From Bacteroidota bacterium (GTDB taxonomy: Bacteria; Bacteroidota; Bacteroidia; Chitinophagales; UBA8649), in assembly GCA_002862745.1 (NCBI GenBank), contig PKDX01000053.1:1-64000 (forward strand): 64,000 nt of DNA, written 5' to 3'. Below, piece after piece: positions 9,516 to 18,817 of this stretch. Positions within the stretch are counted from its first letter, which is position 1. Each line of letters starts with the position of its first letter. The notes beneath the pieces were generated by a model, which saw nothing but the letters and a program-made list of their open reading frames with translations, did no database searches and was not told where the DNA came from. The translations under genes and the position numbers were made by a program.

Positions 9516-10272
9516 AAACCTTGTTTAAGATTTTAAACTTACTTAAAGCATAACGTTCTCTTAATCCCCCTTGGCGATTAAAATATTTATTGCAATGCTC
9601 ATAAAGCGCAATATCATACTTTACGAGGTCCTGTATTTTGCGTAGAGAATGTGTATCTACTGATGATTTTTCGCGCGTTTTATTTCTTATTGTATAATAC
9701 GGAGTTGACCAGTTTAAGACCTTTTGAAGGTGTATGAGTGATCGGTCAAAGGACTCCAAAAGCCCAACATAGAGAAAGTGGTTCTCAATATTTTTTAAAG
9801 CGTTTATGTATAGCTCTTCGTCAGATAGTGACGTTTGAGGTTCAGCGCCTGCCAATATTTTTGTTTGACCATTTATTAACCAAGACCCTCCATAATGTTC
9901 GGCAAACTCAACGACGTCCATATTGTTTTCTTGTATGACCTGAAAGGCGTCTGAGCGTTCAAAGGATTTAGAATAGTGATAGGCAGATAGCACCCGATCA
10001 ACGGGGTCTCTAAGCATGGTAACGTATCGAGAGATTCCTTGGAGCTCTTTGTGTATTCCATAGGCGAAGTGTCCTATTAAAAGGCTAATTTTTTCCTTCT
10101 TTTTCGAAGAAAGTTTAGAGAACGCAGGCGCGTCACGCGTTCTATTGATTACATAAACACTCTCTGCGTCTTGATTGACACGTGAGTGCTGATCAATAAA
10201 GATAGTACGCAAGGTAGATCCTCCCGCCTTAGGAATATGAAGAAAAATTAGGTTATCTGCCAAGGCGTTCAT
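9499..10272 (-). CDS. Sulfotransferase family 2-like (heparan-sulfate 2-O-sulfotransferase type)
   Basis: LIFLHIPKAGGSTLRTIFIDQH (HIPKxGGS/T loop) and RYVTMLRDPVDRVLSAYHYSK. Confidence 0.85.
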   Translation of the reverse strand: MNALADNLIFLHIPKAGGSTLRTIFIDQHSRVNQDAESVYVINRTRDAPAFSKLSSKKKEKISLLIGHFAYGIHKELQGISRYVTMLRDPVDRVLSAYHYSKSFERSDAFQVIQENNMDVVEFAEHYGGSWLINGQTKILAGAEPQTSLSDEELYINALKNIENHFLYVGLLESFDRSLIHLQKVLNWSTPYYTIRNKTREKSSVDTHSLRKIQDLVKYDIALYEHCNKYFNRQGGLRERYALSKFKILNKVYGLTR

Positions 10273-10274
10273 GA

Positions 10275-11267
10275 TTAACTTATTGCGAGTTTTAGTTTAG
10301 CTAAAGAGGGCTTAAAGTGCTGATGAAAACCACTGTCGAAATAGAGGTCCACTTTAGACTTTTTGGAGATGGACGATCGTTTCAAAATATTGTAAAACAA
10401 TTCGCTTAAAAACGACGAAAACACCTCCTGGGGGAAGTAAAGCTTAGAGGTGTTTGCTTGAATCAAGGAATAAAGATGGTCTTTAATCAAATTTACTTCT
10501 ACTATGTTTTGGCTTTGATAAGAAAAACTTGCAATCGCTTCGTGGAGGCGAAGCATTTCGTCGGTTACAGAAAGACCCATGCGCTCGAGCATGATTTGAT
10601 AAATCCTGTGTGTATTTTCCTTTTGTTCTTGTCGCTTGGTGGCACTAACCTGTCCAGAGTGTACACGATATTTAAGGACGTTTTCTGAAAGGTTGTGAAA
10701 GGTTGTGTGGGGCAGTAGATCAACCCATAGTTTATAGTCTTGTGCCGTGCGAAAACTTTCATCATATCGTATACCCGACCGCTCCAAGAGTTCTCTTCTA
10801 ATAACCGTGGTGGGGTGACAAAACTGGCAACTAAATAAGGTTCGGTTTTTTATATCTAAGTCTTTTTCGGCGTGCCGCCGAATACCCTTTTTTGCTCCAA
10901 TCAATTCTGCTCGCCCTCCAACTACACCAACATGGTCGTTTGCCTCAAGATAGTCCACTTGCTTTTCCAATCGATAAGGTAGCGCAACATCATCATCATC
11001 CATTCGCGCTATGTATTGTCCACTGGATTCTTCTATGGCTAGGTTGAGGGACGCGGCAAGCCCAAGGTTCTTTTTGTTTTCAATACAACGAATTCGCCCA
11101 TCTTCCTGCATAGCGCGCTGAATAATCTTCTCGCTGCCGTCCTTAGAAAAGTCGTTTACAACAATGAGCTCCCAGTCTAAAAAAGACTGGTTTATTAGGC
11201 TGGATAAACTTTTTTCAAGATGTTTATCCCCGTTGTATACAGACATTATTACAGAAACTAAGGGCAT
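10275..11267 (-). CDS. Glycosyltransferase family 2
   Basis: VSVIMSVYNGDKHLEKSLSSLINQSFLDWELIVVNDFSKDGS ... IARMDDDDVALPYRLEKQ. Confidence 0.94.
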   Translation of the reverse strand: MPLVSVIMSVYNGDKHLEKSLSSLINQSFLDWELIVVNDFSKDGSEKIIQRAMQEDGRIRCIENKKNLGLAASLNLAIEESSGQYIARMDDDDVALPYRLEKQVDYLEANDHVGVVGGRAELIGAKKGIRRHAEKDLDIKNRTLFSCQFCHPTTVIRRELLERSGIRYDESFRTAQDYKLWVDLLPHTTFHNLSENVLKYRVHSGQVSATKRQEQKENTHRIYQIMLERMGLSVTDEMLRLHEAIASFSYQSQNIVEVNLIKDHLYSLIQANTSKLYFPQEVFSSFLSELFYNILKRSSISKKSKVDLYFDSGFHQHFKPSLAKLKLAIS

Positions 11268-12292
11268 GGCTTTTGATTTGTGTTGTTGGATGCATAGTAG
11301 GCATCGCTAGCATCTATGAAACCTAGCTGCAGAAGCTGTTGTATGTCATTAAATTGGAAAGCATCCTGCTCAGCCATAACAATGGCACCACCCTCCATTT
11401 TTTTAAGGATTTTTCCATAGTAATCAACTGCCCATCGATCCCTTTTTTCGTCAACGATTTTTTTTGCTTTTACAAAAAATGCATTGGTGAACTTATAGTG
11501 CAATAAAGCACAGCTTAGGTCTGCAAGCACGACATGTTTAGAGATGTGCGATGTGATGTGTACCAACATATTCTTGTCTAACTTAATTAAGGGGATTTTC
11601 GACAAGTAGATGTCTTTAAGACCGAATAAGTGTTGGTTAACGCCTCCATGATATTGAAACCGCTTTCCATCATCTTGGATAAAGTATCGATCGAATGGGG
11701 ATTTTTTTAACCCCTGTAATGTAAAGAAAGGATAATCCTCGCCAAGAACACCTGTATTGCTGTCTTTTGGGCCGTCGGAAAATTGGAAGTTTTTCGGAAA
11801 CATATCAAGCATGTGGGCCTGACAGGCATTATATCCGGCACGGTCTAGATAGTTGACAAATCGAGAAAGATCGACGGTGTTGCAACCCGGATAAAGCCAT
11901 AACTCATCCACGTCGACATAGAGGGTCCAGCAACCCTGCCCACACAAGTGCACCAGAAATTGCTTCATTGCGTAGATATATTCTTCATAACCAAGGGAAC
12001 ACTGGTAGACGGTGCAATTACTTTTCACCAAAAAGTCCAAGGTGCCATCTGAAGACCCATTATCCATAAAAACAAAGTCCTCAAACCCCAATTCTCTATA
12101 GTGGTTCATAAAGCTTGGCAAGTGTTCCATGCCATTTTTGACGAGACAAAGAACAACTGGGAGTTCATGATGTCCACTGGCAAACCCTTTGTGCAAAAGG
12201 GATGTGTGTCTCTTTACAACGGCAATCTTTTGATGGTGGGCCATCTTCTCCTTATACCTTTGGTAGCGCCCCAATATTCTTTTTCTAATCAT
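11258..12292 (-). CDS. GT2/GT92-like glycosyltransferase (Glyco_tranf_2_4 type)
   Basis: VVLCLVKNGMEHLPSFMNHYRELGFEDFVFMDNGSSDGTLDFL ... WTLYVDVDELWLYPG. ORF track starts at 12370; ATG at 12292 (MIRKRILG) gives an 8-nt overlap with the upstream gene, as elsewhere in the operon. Confidence 0.82.
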   Translation of the reverse strand: MIRKRILGRYQRYKEKMAHHQKIAVVKRHTSLLHKGFASGHHELPVVLCLVKNGMEHLPSFMNHYRELGFEDFVFMDNGSSDGTLDFLVKSNCTVYQCSLGYEEYIYAMKQFLVHLCGQGCWTLYVDVDELWLYPGCNTVDLSRFVNYLDRAGYNACQAHMLDMFPKNFQFSDGPKDSNTGVLGEDYPFFTLQGLKKSPFDRYFIQDDGKRFQYHGGVNQHLFGLKDIYLSKIPLIKLDKNMLVHITSHISKHVVLADLSCALLHYKFTNAFFVKAKKIVDEKRDRWAVDYYGKILKKMEGGAIVMAEQDAFQFNDIQQLLQLGFIDASDAYYASNNTNQKPCP

Positions 12293-13364
12293 GGCTGAAG
12301 GATAAGATTTTATTGAAGTCATAACGCATTCCCAAAATACATTTGGCAGCGTGCCATAGACGGGATCCATTTCTTGTAAAGGCTTCTTTGCAAAGAGGGT
12401 GGTCTAAGATGGCACGAAAATCCTTCCACCTAAACCCACAAAAGAGGGGAACAATTTGTTGGATGGCCCGCAAAATGTTTTTTATGACTACCTCATTATG
12501 GCTATTGTCTGACAGTATTTTCAGGCGGTCTAATAGGGTTAAAAAAACACCACAATCACCAGATAACTCAACGCTGGATTCCTGATGCGGCTGGGGTTTC
12601 ATAACAAGTAAAAAGGAAAGGTATTCTTTAACCTCTTCGCTAGTATTAAACGTTAAACCATAGTATTCGGCTATTTTGATTCGTATCGCGTTTTGTGTGA
12701 TCAGCTGTTTTGCCGTATGGATTACGGAGACATTTTGATTATGTATTCGATAGTCCAACAATACATCTTTCATTATGTGCCCCTCTCCATGTTGTAACAA
12801 CTCAAAGAAAAACCAATGATCTTCCACATGGAGGAAGTCTTGACTGTATTCCAGCGCTTGCTTCTCAATGACCTCTCGGCGAAAGCAGGTCGAAGGGTGT
12901 AAGAAGTAAGTATTGGACAGCATGTGATAACGGATAGATTGGCTTTCACTTGGGTAGACAATATTCCTAGCCGCCACCCCGTCGCCAAATGTTCTATAGG
13001 ATGTCCCGCAGAGCACGCAATCAGGATGGGATTCCATATAATTAACCTGTTTTTCTATTCGGTCTGGCCGTGAAACATCATCGGCATCCATTCTGACGAT
13101 ATATCTGCCACAGGCCTTTTGTAAACCAAGGTTCAATGATTTAATAAGTTTCAAGTTTTCTTTATTTCTAATCACTTTAATTCTCGGATCGCTATAGGAT
13201 TGTATGATTTTCAGGCTCTCGTCGGAAGAGCCGTCTTCTATAATGATAAACTCAAAATCGTTATACGTTTGACACAAGATGCTTTCGATAGCATCTGACA
13301 CATATTTTTGGGCATTATAGACCGCCATAACTACAGATACATGGGGATTAGACATAGCGGTCAA
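12285..13364 (-). CDS. Glycosyltransferase family 2
   Basis: VSVVMAVYNAQKYVSDAIESILCQTYNDFEFIIIEDGSSDESL ... IVRMDADDVSRPDRIEKQ. Confidence 0.94.
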   Translation of the reverse strand: MTAMSNPHVSVVMAVYNAQKYVSDAIESILCQTYNDFEFIIIEDGSSDESLKIIQSYSDPRIKVIRNKENLKLIKSLNLGLQKACGRYIVRMDADDVSRPDRIEKQVNYMESHPDCVLCGTSYRTFGDGVAARNIVYPSESQSIRYHMLSNTYFLHPSTCFRREVIEKQALEYSQDFLHVEDHWFFFELLQHGEGHIMKDVLLDYRIHNQNVSVIHTAKQLITQNAIRIKIAEYYGLTFNTSEEVKEYLSFLLVMKPQPHQESSVELSGDCGVFLTLLDRLKILSDNSHNEVVIKNILRAIQQIVPLFCGFRWKDFRAILDHPLCKEAFTRNGSRLWHAAKCILGMRYDFNKILSFSHD

Positions 13365-14370
13365 GTTGATTTAAAAGAGGACTATCTGGGTCAATTTTTC
13401 TTGCGAAAAACTGAGGAGAAGCTAGAAGTAAGTCGATATCACTTATACTAAACACTTTTGGGTGTCTTGATTTTGATTGGTTGAGCTCAAAATGAATCTC
13501 ACGGAGGTTGTTTTTAACAACATGGTCCTTGCGCGCGCTGTTCATTAGAAGCGTTTGAAAAAAGAATTCATCACTTAACATACTGTCGCGTGCATGGACC
13601 GTTAGATCTTGATATTTTGTATTATGTTGATCAACAACCAACAGGGCGCTTTCCGAGCTTATCGTCCACCATTGTGAACCATTGTAAAACTGATACGGTG
13701 GAGGTTTTCGTGGAAAAGGAAGCTTTGGGGTGAGTCTAAAAAGTGCGATTTCCTCTTGTATTTTTTGCCAATTTCCCCGTGTTGCCAGAATAGACGAAAG
13801 CAATTCGCCAATGCGTTGAATAAGACTTCCCCTATAGCTTTCTTTATATTTTCTCGGTATAGCAATCCGGCTATTTCCAACGCGCTTATACCAATGCAAT
13901 AATCGGAGGTGTTGAAGGTGCTTGCTTTGTTGCCAGGGGTGATCTTTTTCTACCTCCTCGTGCCCCTTTGGGTACCAATGATAGACATTTAAAAAGTCTT
14001 GACCCTTCCTTTCTGAGAGGAAGTGCTTAAACGAAGTAAGCGGCTTAATGGGGTAGTCTTGCGCACTGAGAAGGTTAAAATGAAAATCCTCTTGAGTCCC
14101 CATGATATTAAGTCCAAGCCGAAGGGCATTAATTGTGCCTTGGACAATACCAAACTCTCCCCAGTTTCCCTCTTCTCTTTCGCAGAAATGAACGCGTTGC
14201 GATTGCCCAAGTGAGGAGCGAAGACCATTAAAGAAACCTTCTCCAGCATTTTTGCAAACATGAATAATAACGAGGTCGTTTTTTTCGGCAAGGAGCTTGT
14301 TGACAAGCCGTTCAACTTGTGCAGGGTTGTTGTGGCATAAGATGATATGGACCAATGACCCATTAGCCAT
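13348..14370 (-). CDS. GT14-like (core-2/I-branching / beta-1,6-N-acetylglucosaminyltransferase-type) glycosyltransferase
   Basis: VHIILCHNNPAQVERLVNKLL ... NFHFNLLSAQDYPIKPLTSFKHFL-type LLSxxDxPI motif, FYNGSQWWTISSESALLVVD, SDEFFFQTLLMNS. Confidence 0.8.
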   Translation of the reverse strand: MANGSLVHIILCHNNPAQVERLVNKLLAEKNDLVIIHVCKNAGEGFFNGLRSSLGQSQRVHFCEREEGNWGEFGIVQGTINALRLGLNIMGTQEDFHFNLLSAQDYPIKPLTSFKHFLSERKGQDFLNVYHWYPKGHEEVEKDHPWQQSKHLQHLRLLHWYKRVGNSRIAIPRKYKESYRGSLIQRIGELLSSILATRGNWQKIQEEIALFRLTPKLPFPRKPPPYQFYNGSQWWTISSESALLVVDQHNTKYQDLTVHARDSMLSDEFFFQTLLMNSARKDHVVKNNLREIHFELNQSKSRHPKVFSISDIDLLLASPQFFARKIDPDSPLLNQLDRYV

Positions 14371-15667
14371 GTTGGTCTATTTGTGTCCATTGGTTCTTTA
14401 CTAGAAACATAGTATGGCGTGGTTCTTTTATGGCCCCGTTTCCAAAAAAGTTTCCATCAGAAACAAAGAATGACTTAGCATGAAGAATGTGATCAAACAC
14501 GACGCTTTTGTCCCAAATAAAAACAGATAGATAATATTTTCCACGAGGTAAAGCCAATTGTTCTATGAAGCAGTTAAGGGTTAGGTGCCTCACGCCATCA
14601 TCAATATTTAAAGACTCCCCCATCCCCTCATCTGTTGACAGGTGCATGATGGTCACAAATTGTTCGTTAGCGACAGAAACCGAACAGTGAAGCTTGGAGT
14701 ATTTTCTTTTTGCATTAATTGCTAAGCCCAATCGAATATTCATGGGCTCGCCGGACACCATGGTTTGGTTTTCCAACAACTCATTATTTAGTGTAGCAAT
14801 TGTAGAGAATTCGATATTTAAATTGCCCTCAAACCGCTTAGCCTCTTTAAGGCTTTGGTGTGTGTGGTTATCTGAATGGTAGGCGAGATAGTCGGAGACG
14901 ATTTCGCTTGTGTTCCCCATAGACTGAATCGTTCCATTTGAGAGAAGAATGGTTTGTCTACAGAGGTTTCGAATACTTGCCATGTTGTGGCTCACAAAAA
15001 GCACAGTGCGCCCTTGGCCCTGTGAAACATCTTTCATTTTACCGATGGCCTTTTTTTGAAACTGCGCATCACCCACAGCGAGCACCTCGTCTACGATTAA
15101 AATTTCAGGCTCAAGGTGTGCTGCAACGGCAAAAGCAAGCCGCACATACATTCCTGAGGAATACCTTTTCACGGGGGTATCAATGTATCGCTCAACACCT
15201 GCGAAATCAACAATTTCATCAAACTTTGATTTAATCTCTGCACGCCTCATTCCCATGATGGCGCCATTTAAAAAAATATTATCGCGACCACTAAGTTCTG
15301 GATGAAATCCGGTGCCAACCTCTAACAAACTAGCAATTCGTCCTCGAGCCTTTATACTGCCGGTAGTAGGCGCGGTCACTCGAGACAATAGTTTTAGAAG
15401 GGTTGATTTACCGGCTCCGTTTTTCCCAATCACACCAAGTACTTCTCCTTCTTCAACGCTAAAGTTGATATCTTCTAATGCCCAAACGTAGTTGGATGAC
15501 CCCTTTTGCGCCCGATTATTTGTTTCTGCAATGAGTGAATAGGGGTCCTCTTTTCCTCGCACCTTGTAGTACCAACCCATAACATCTTCCCTAAGTGTGC
15601 CCGAACCAACCATTCCTAGGCGGTATCGCTTGGATATGTTTTCTAATATTATAGCCGGTTTTGCCAT
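14363..15667 (-). CDS. Polysaccharide ABC transporter ATP-binding protein with C-terminal glycan-recognition-like domain (Wzt-like)
   Basis: LGVIGKNGAGKSTLLKLLSRVTAPTTG (Walker A), YSSGMYVRLAFAVAAHLEPEILIVDEVLAVGD (signature/Walker B), ~190-aa beta-rich C-terminal extension. Confidence 0.93.
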   Translation of the reverse strand: MAKPAIILENISKRYRLGMVGSGTLREDVMGWYYKVRGKEDPYSLIAETNNRAQKGSSNYVWALEDINFSVEEGEVLGVIGKNGAGKSTLLKLLSRVTAPTTGSIKARGRIASLLEVGTGFHPELSGRDNIFLNGAIMGMRRAEIKSKFDEIVDFAGVERYIDTPVKRYSSGMYVRLAFAVAAHLEPEILIVDEVLAVGDAQFQKKAIGKMKDVSQGQGRTVLFVSHNMASIRNLCRQTILLSNGTIQSMGNTSEIVSDYLAYHSDNHTHQSLKEAKRFEGNLNIEFSTIATLNNELLENQTMVSGEPMNIRLGLAINAKRKYSKLHCSVSVANEQFVTIMHLSTDEGMGESLNIDDGVRHLTLNCFIEQLALPRGKYYLSVFIWDKSVVFDHILHAKSFFVSDGNFFGNGAIKEPRHTMFLVKNQWTQIDQHG

Positions 15668-15675
15668 AGCCTCAT

Positions 15676-16530
15676 TTATACGGTGTCCATAAACGTTCGC
15701 TCTACTCGATTAAATAAAACAAGCCCAAAGAATAGAATTAAAATAGTAGCAATACCACTGATGATTAAACCACCCCAATCAAGGCTTCCGTGACCAGTAA
15801 AAATGTATCGAAAGGTTTCTATGATGGGGGCAATGGGGTTATAGGCTAACAGTGCCCCGTATCCCTTGTCTTTAACGGCTGAGATAGGGTAGATAACAGG
15901 GCTTGCATACATCAACAAAGAGACGCCAAACCCAATGAAATTTTTAAAGTCTCGGTATTTCGTCGTCAAGGATGAAATAATAATGCCTATGCCAAGCGAA
16001 AGGCCTGCCATCATGAGTATTAGCACGGGTAAGAGATAGATTTCTTTGGTGAGGTGAATCGTTGAACCATTTTGACCTAGGTAAAAAGCCAACACTCCCA
16101 CAAACAACAGCATTTGAATAAAAAGCTTGACCATGTTGGATAAGACATTGGCCATCGGGGCAACAATTCTTGGGAAATATACCTTGCCAAAGATTTGAGC
16201 GTTTGCAGTAAAAGTATTCGCCGTCGCAGTAAAACATGAAGAGAAATAATTCCAAAGGGTAATGCCACCAAGGTAGAAAACAGCTTTTGGCATCCCGTCA
16301 GTTGATATGCCAGCAATCGACCCAAAAACAAACATGTAAACGACTACGGTTAAAACAGGCGACACAAGAAACCAAAGGGGTCCCAATATGGTTTGCTTGT
16401 AAACGGCTACAATATCCCTTCTTGCAAGAATAAATACGAGGTCTCTATAGGCCCAAACTTCACGTAGCTTCAGGTTGAACAGTCCGGCGTGTGGCTTGAT
16501 AACCGTTGTATAATCGCTGTTGCTGACCAT
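15676..16530 (-). CDS. Polysaccharide ABC transporter permease (Wzm-like)
   Basis: RELVFxLARRDIVAVYKQTILGPLWFLVSPVLTVVVYMFVFG-type N-terminus, multiple TM helices, adjacent to wzt-like gene. Confidence 0.92.
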   Translation of the reverse strand: MVSNSDYTTVIKPHAGLFNLKLREVWAYRDLVFILARRDIVAVYKQTILGPLWFLVSPVLTVVVYMFVFGSIAGISTDGMPKAVFYLGGITLWNYFSSCFTATANTFTANAQIFGKVYFPRIVAPMANVLSNMVKLFIQMLLFVGVLAFYLGQNGSTIHLTKEIYLLPVLILMMAGLSLGIGIIISSLTTKYRDFKNFIGFGVSLLMYASPVIYPISAVKDKGYGALLAYNPIAPIIETFRYIFTGHGSLDWGGLIISGIATILILFFGLVLFNRVERTFMDTV

Positions 16531-16620
16531 AGATTAAATGTAATGTTAATTCTTGCAAACGATATTCTTTTTTGTTCAACCAATTTAAGGTCTTTCCAGG
16601 CATTGACCTATTTTTAAGGC

Positions 16621-17193
16621 ATGGGTAAACGAATGGCCATTTTTGCCTCTGGTGGTGGAAGCAATGCACGGCGACTTATGCTTCATGGTTGCAGAAGCAA
16701 TTTTTATGAGGTGGCGTTAGTTGTAACGGACCAACCCTCCTCGGGGGTGCAGAATCATGCAAAGGACTTTTCTATTCCTCTTGTGGTGGTTCGGTGGAAA
16801 GAAACTTCTTCTACTGGATTAATCGATATCATGAGGGAACATAAGATTGATTTTATTGTACTTGCTGGTTTCCTAAGGCTTATTCCCCAAGAGGTTGTCG
16901 ATGCGTTTTATCAACGAATAATCAACCTTCACCCATCCCTTTTGCCAAAATATGGAGGGAGGGGAATGTATGGTCGCAACGTACACCAAGCGGTCTATAA
17001 TGCTCAAGAAAAGCAAACAGGAATCACAATTCACTACGTTTCGGAAGAATATGATGCGGGGGCGGTAATAGCACAATTCATTGTAGATATATCTCCAGAT
17101 GATGACGTAAACGGAATCGAGTCAAAGGTCCGTTCGCTAGAGTCTCAACATTTTGTAAACACCGTGGAAGACGTGTGCAAGAACACTCCATAA
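16621..17193 (+). CDS. purN: Phosphoribosylglycinamide formyltransferase
   Basis: MAIFASGGGSNARRL, DFIVLAGFLRLIPQEVV, RIINLHPSLLPKYGGRGMYG, GITIHYVSEEYDAGAVI. Confidence 0.95.
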   Translation: MGKRMAIFASGGGSNARRLMLHGCRSNFYEVALVVTDQPSSGVQNHAKDFSIPLVVVRWKETSSTGLIDIMREHKIDFIVLAGFLRLIPQEVVDAFYQRIINLHPSLLPKYGGRGMYGRNVHQAVYNAQEKQTGITIHYVSEEYDAGAVIAQFIVDISPDDDVNGIESKVRSLESQHFVNTVEDVCKNTP

Positions 17194-17232
17194 CTCTGTG
17201 ATTAGGGGCCTACCTTTGAAAAAATTTTTATT

Positions 17233-18747
17233 GTGGTAAAGTCTCCCAAAAACGTCCTTGTTTCTGTATTCCATAAAGACGGACTTAGACCCATTGTAGA
17301 TTTGTTAAGCGCGCAGGGCACAACGATCTACTCAACAGGTGGAACTTACAGCATGATTACTTCTTGGGGTGTTCAAGCTGTTCAAGTAGAATCTTTAACA
17401 TCGTACCCTTCTATTTTGGGTGGACGGGTAAAAACCTTGCACCCAAAAGTGTTTGGTGGCATTTTAGCACGAGAGGATAACGCCTCGGATCTAACGGAGT
17501 TAAGTGAATATGATATTCCCCTCTTTGATTGGGTCATTGTGGACCTATATCCTTTCGAAGAAACGGTGGCCAATGGGTCAAGTCATCAAGACATTATAGA
17601 AAAAATAGATATTGGTGGGATAAGCCTGATAAGGGCGGCGGCAAAAAACTATAAGGATACTTTGGTTGTATCGCATAGGGGCCAATATCAAGAGGTGTTA
17701 ACCTTATTAGAGGCTAAAGGTGGGCAAACGGATCTAGCATCGCGCAAAGCCTATGCGGCAGAGGCCTTTGGTATATCATCCCATTATGATATGCTTATTC
17801 ACGGATACCTTGCCGAAGAGGCTTCTGTTTTCACTGTAAGTCAGGATCACCCTATGCCTTTGAGGTATGGAGAAAACCCCCACCAAAGATCAACATTTTT
17901 TGGTGACTTTGGTGCCATGTTTACTCGGCTTTCTGGCAAACCTGTGTCCTACAACAACTTGATGGACATTGAATCAGCCGTTCAGGTGATTTCGGAGTTT
18001 AAACAACCCACATTTGCAATCATTAAACATAACAATACATGTGGCTTGGCTACTTCGGACACCGTGGCCAAGGCCTATCTCAAGGCCCTTGCCTGCGATA
18101 ATGTGTCGGCATTTGGAGGGATTTTAATAACCAATCAAGAAATCCACATGGGGTGTGCAGAAGCAATTCAAAAGTTGTTTTTTGAAGTGCTTATTGCGCC
18201 TAGCTTCGCCCCCGGGGTGGTTGATGCCTTAAAGGTCAAGAAAAACAGAATCATACTTCAACAAAAACCCTATGAGCCCAAGCAAAGCGGCTATCGAAGT
18301 ATGCTTAATGGTGTGGTGGTTCAGGATGCCGATCTTGCCATAGAGAAGCCAAAAAATTGGACGACACTTTCGGAAAAAGCACCCGACCAGAAGACGTTAA
18401 AAGATTTGTCTTTTGCTCTCAAGGCTGTAAAACATTTAAAATCCAACGGAATTGCCATTGTCAAAGATCGGCAGTTGATTGGAATGGGCTGTGGCCAGAC
18501 CTCTAGGGTAGATGCATTGCAACAGGCTATAGCCAAGGCTAAATCCTTTGGGTTTAGTGTTGAGGGAGCTGTTTTCGCCTCAGATGCCTTTTTCCCTTTT
18601 CCGGATTGTGTTGAAATCGCAGGTAAAGAGGGCATGATAGGCGTAGTTCATCCCGGGGGATCCATTAGAGACCAAGATTCTGTTGATATCGCAAATCAAT
18701 TGGGCATGACACTCTGTATTACAGGAGTTCGCCACTTTAAGCATTAG
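17233..18747 (+). CDS. purH: Bifunctional AICAR transformylase/IMP cyclohydrolase
   Basis: VSVFHKDGLRPIVDLL..GTTIYSTGGTYSMI, SYPSILGGRVKTLHPKVFGGILAR, LRYGENPHQRSTFF, HPGGSIRDQDSVDIANQLG. Confidence 0.97.
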   Translation: MVKSPKNVLVSVFHKDGLRPIVDLLSAQGTTIYSTGGTYSMITSWGVQAVQVESLTSYPSILGGRVKTLHPKVFGGILAREDNASDLTELSEYDIPLFDWVIVDLYPFEETVANGSSHQDIIEKIDIGGISLIRAAAKNYKDTLVVSHRGQYQEVLTLLEAKGGQTDLASRKAYAAEAFGISSHYDMLIHGYLAEEASVFTVSQDHPMPLRYGENPHQRSTFFGDFGAMFTRLSGKPVSYNNLMDIESAVQVISEFKQPTFAIIKHNNTCGLATSDTVAKAYLKALACDNVSAFGGILITNQEIHMGCAEAIQKLFFEVLIAPSFAPGVVDALKVKKNRIILQQKPYEPKQSGYRSMLNGVVVQDADLAIEKPKNWTTLSEKAPDQKTLKDLSFALKAVKHLKSNGIAIVKDRQLIGMGCGQTSRVDALQQAIAKAKSFGFSVEGAVFASDAFFPFPDCVEIAGKEGMIGVVHPGGSIRDQDSVDIANQLGMTLCITGVRHFKH

Positions 18748-18817
18748 TAGCCACAATGAAACGGATTTCCCGCCGTTGTTGCTTTATTTGGCTAACTTTA
18801 TGTAGAATTTTTGTCGA

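Noticed and set aside
10687-10708. Tandem 10-nt repeat GAAAGGTTGT GAAAGGTTGT
   Set aside because: Lies within the GT2 coding sequence and encodes ordinary residues (HTTFHNLSE); two copies only, no sign of function.
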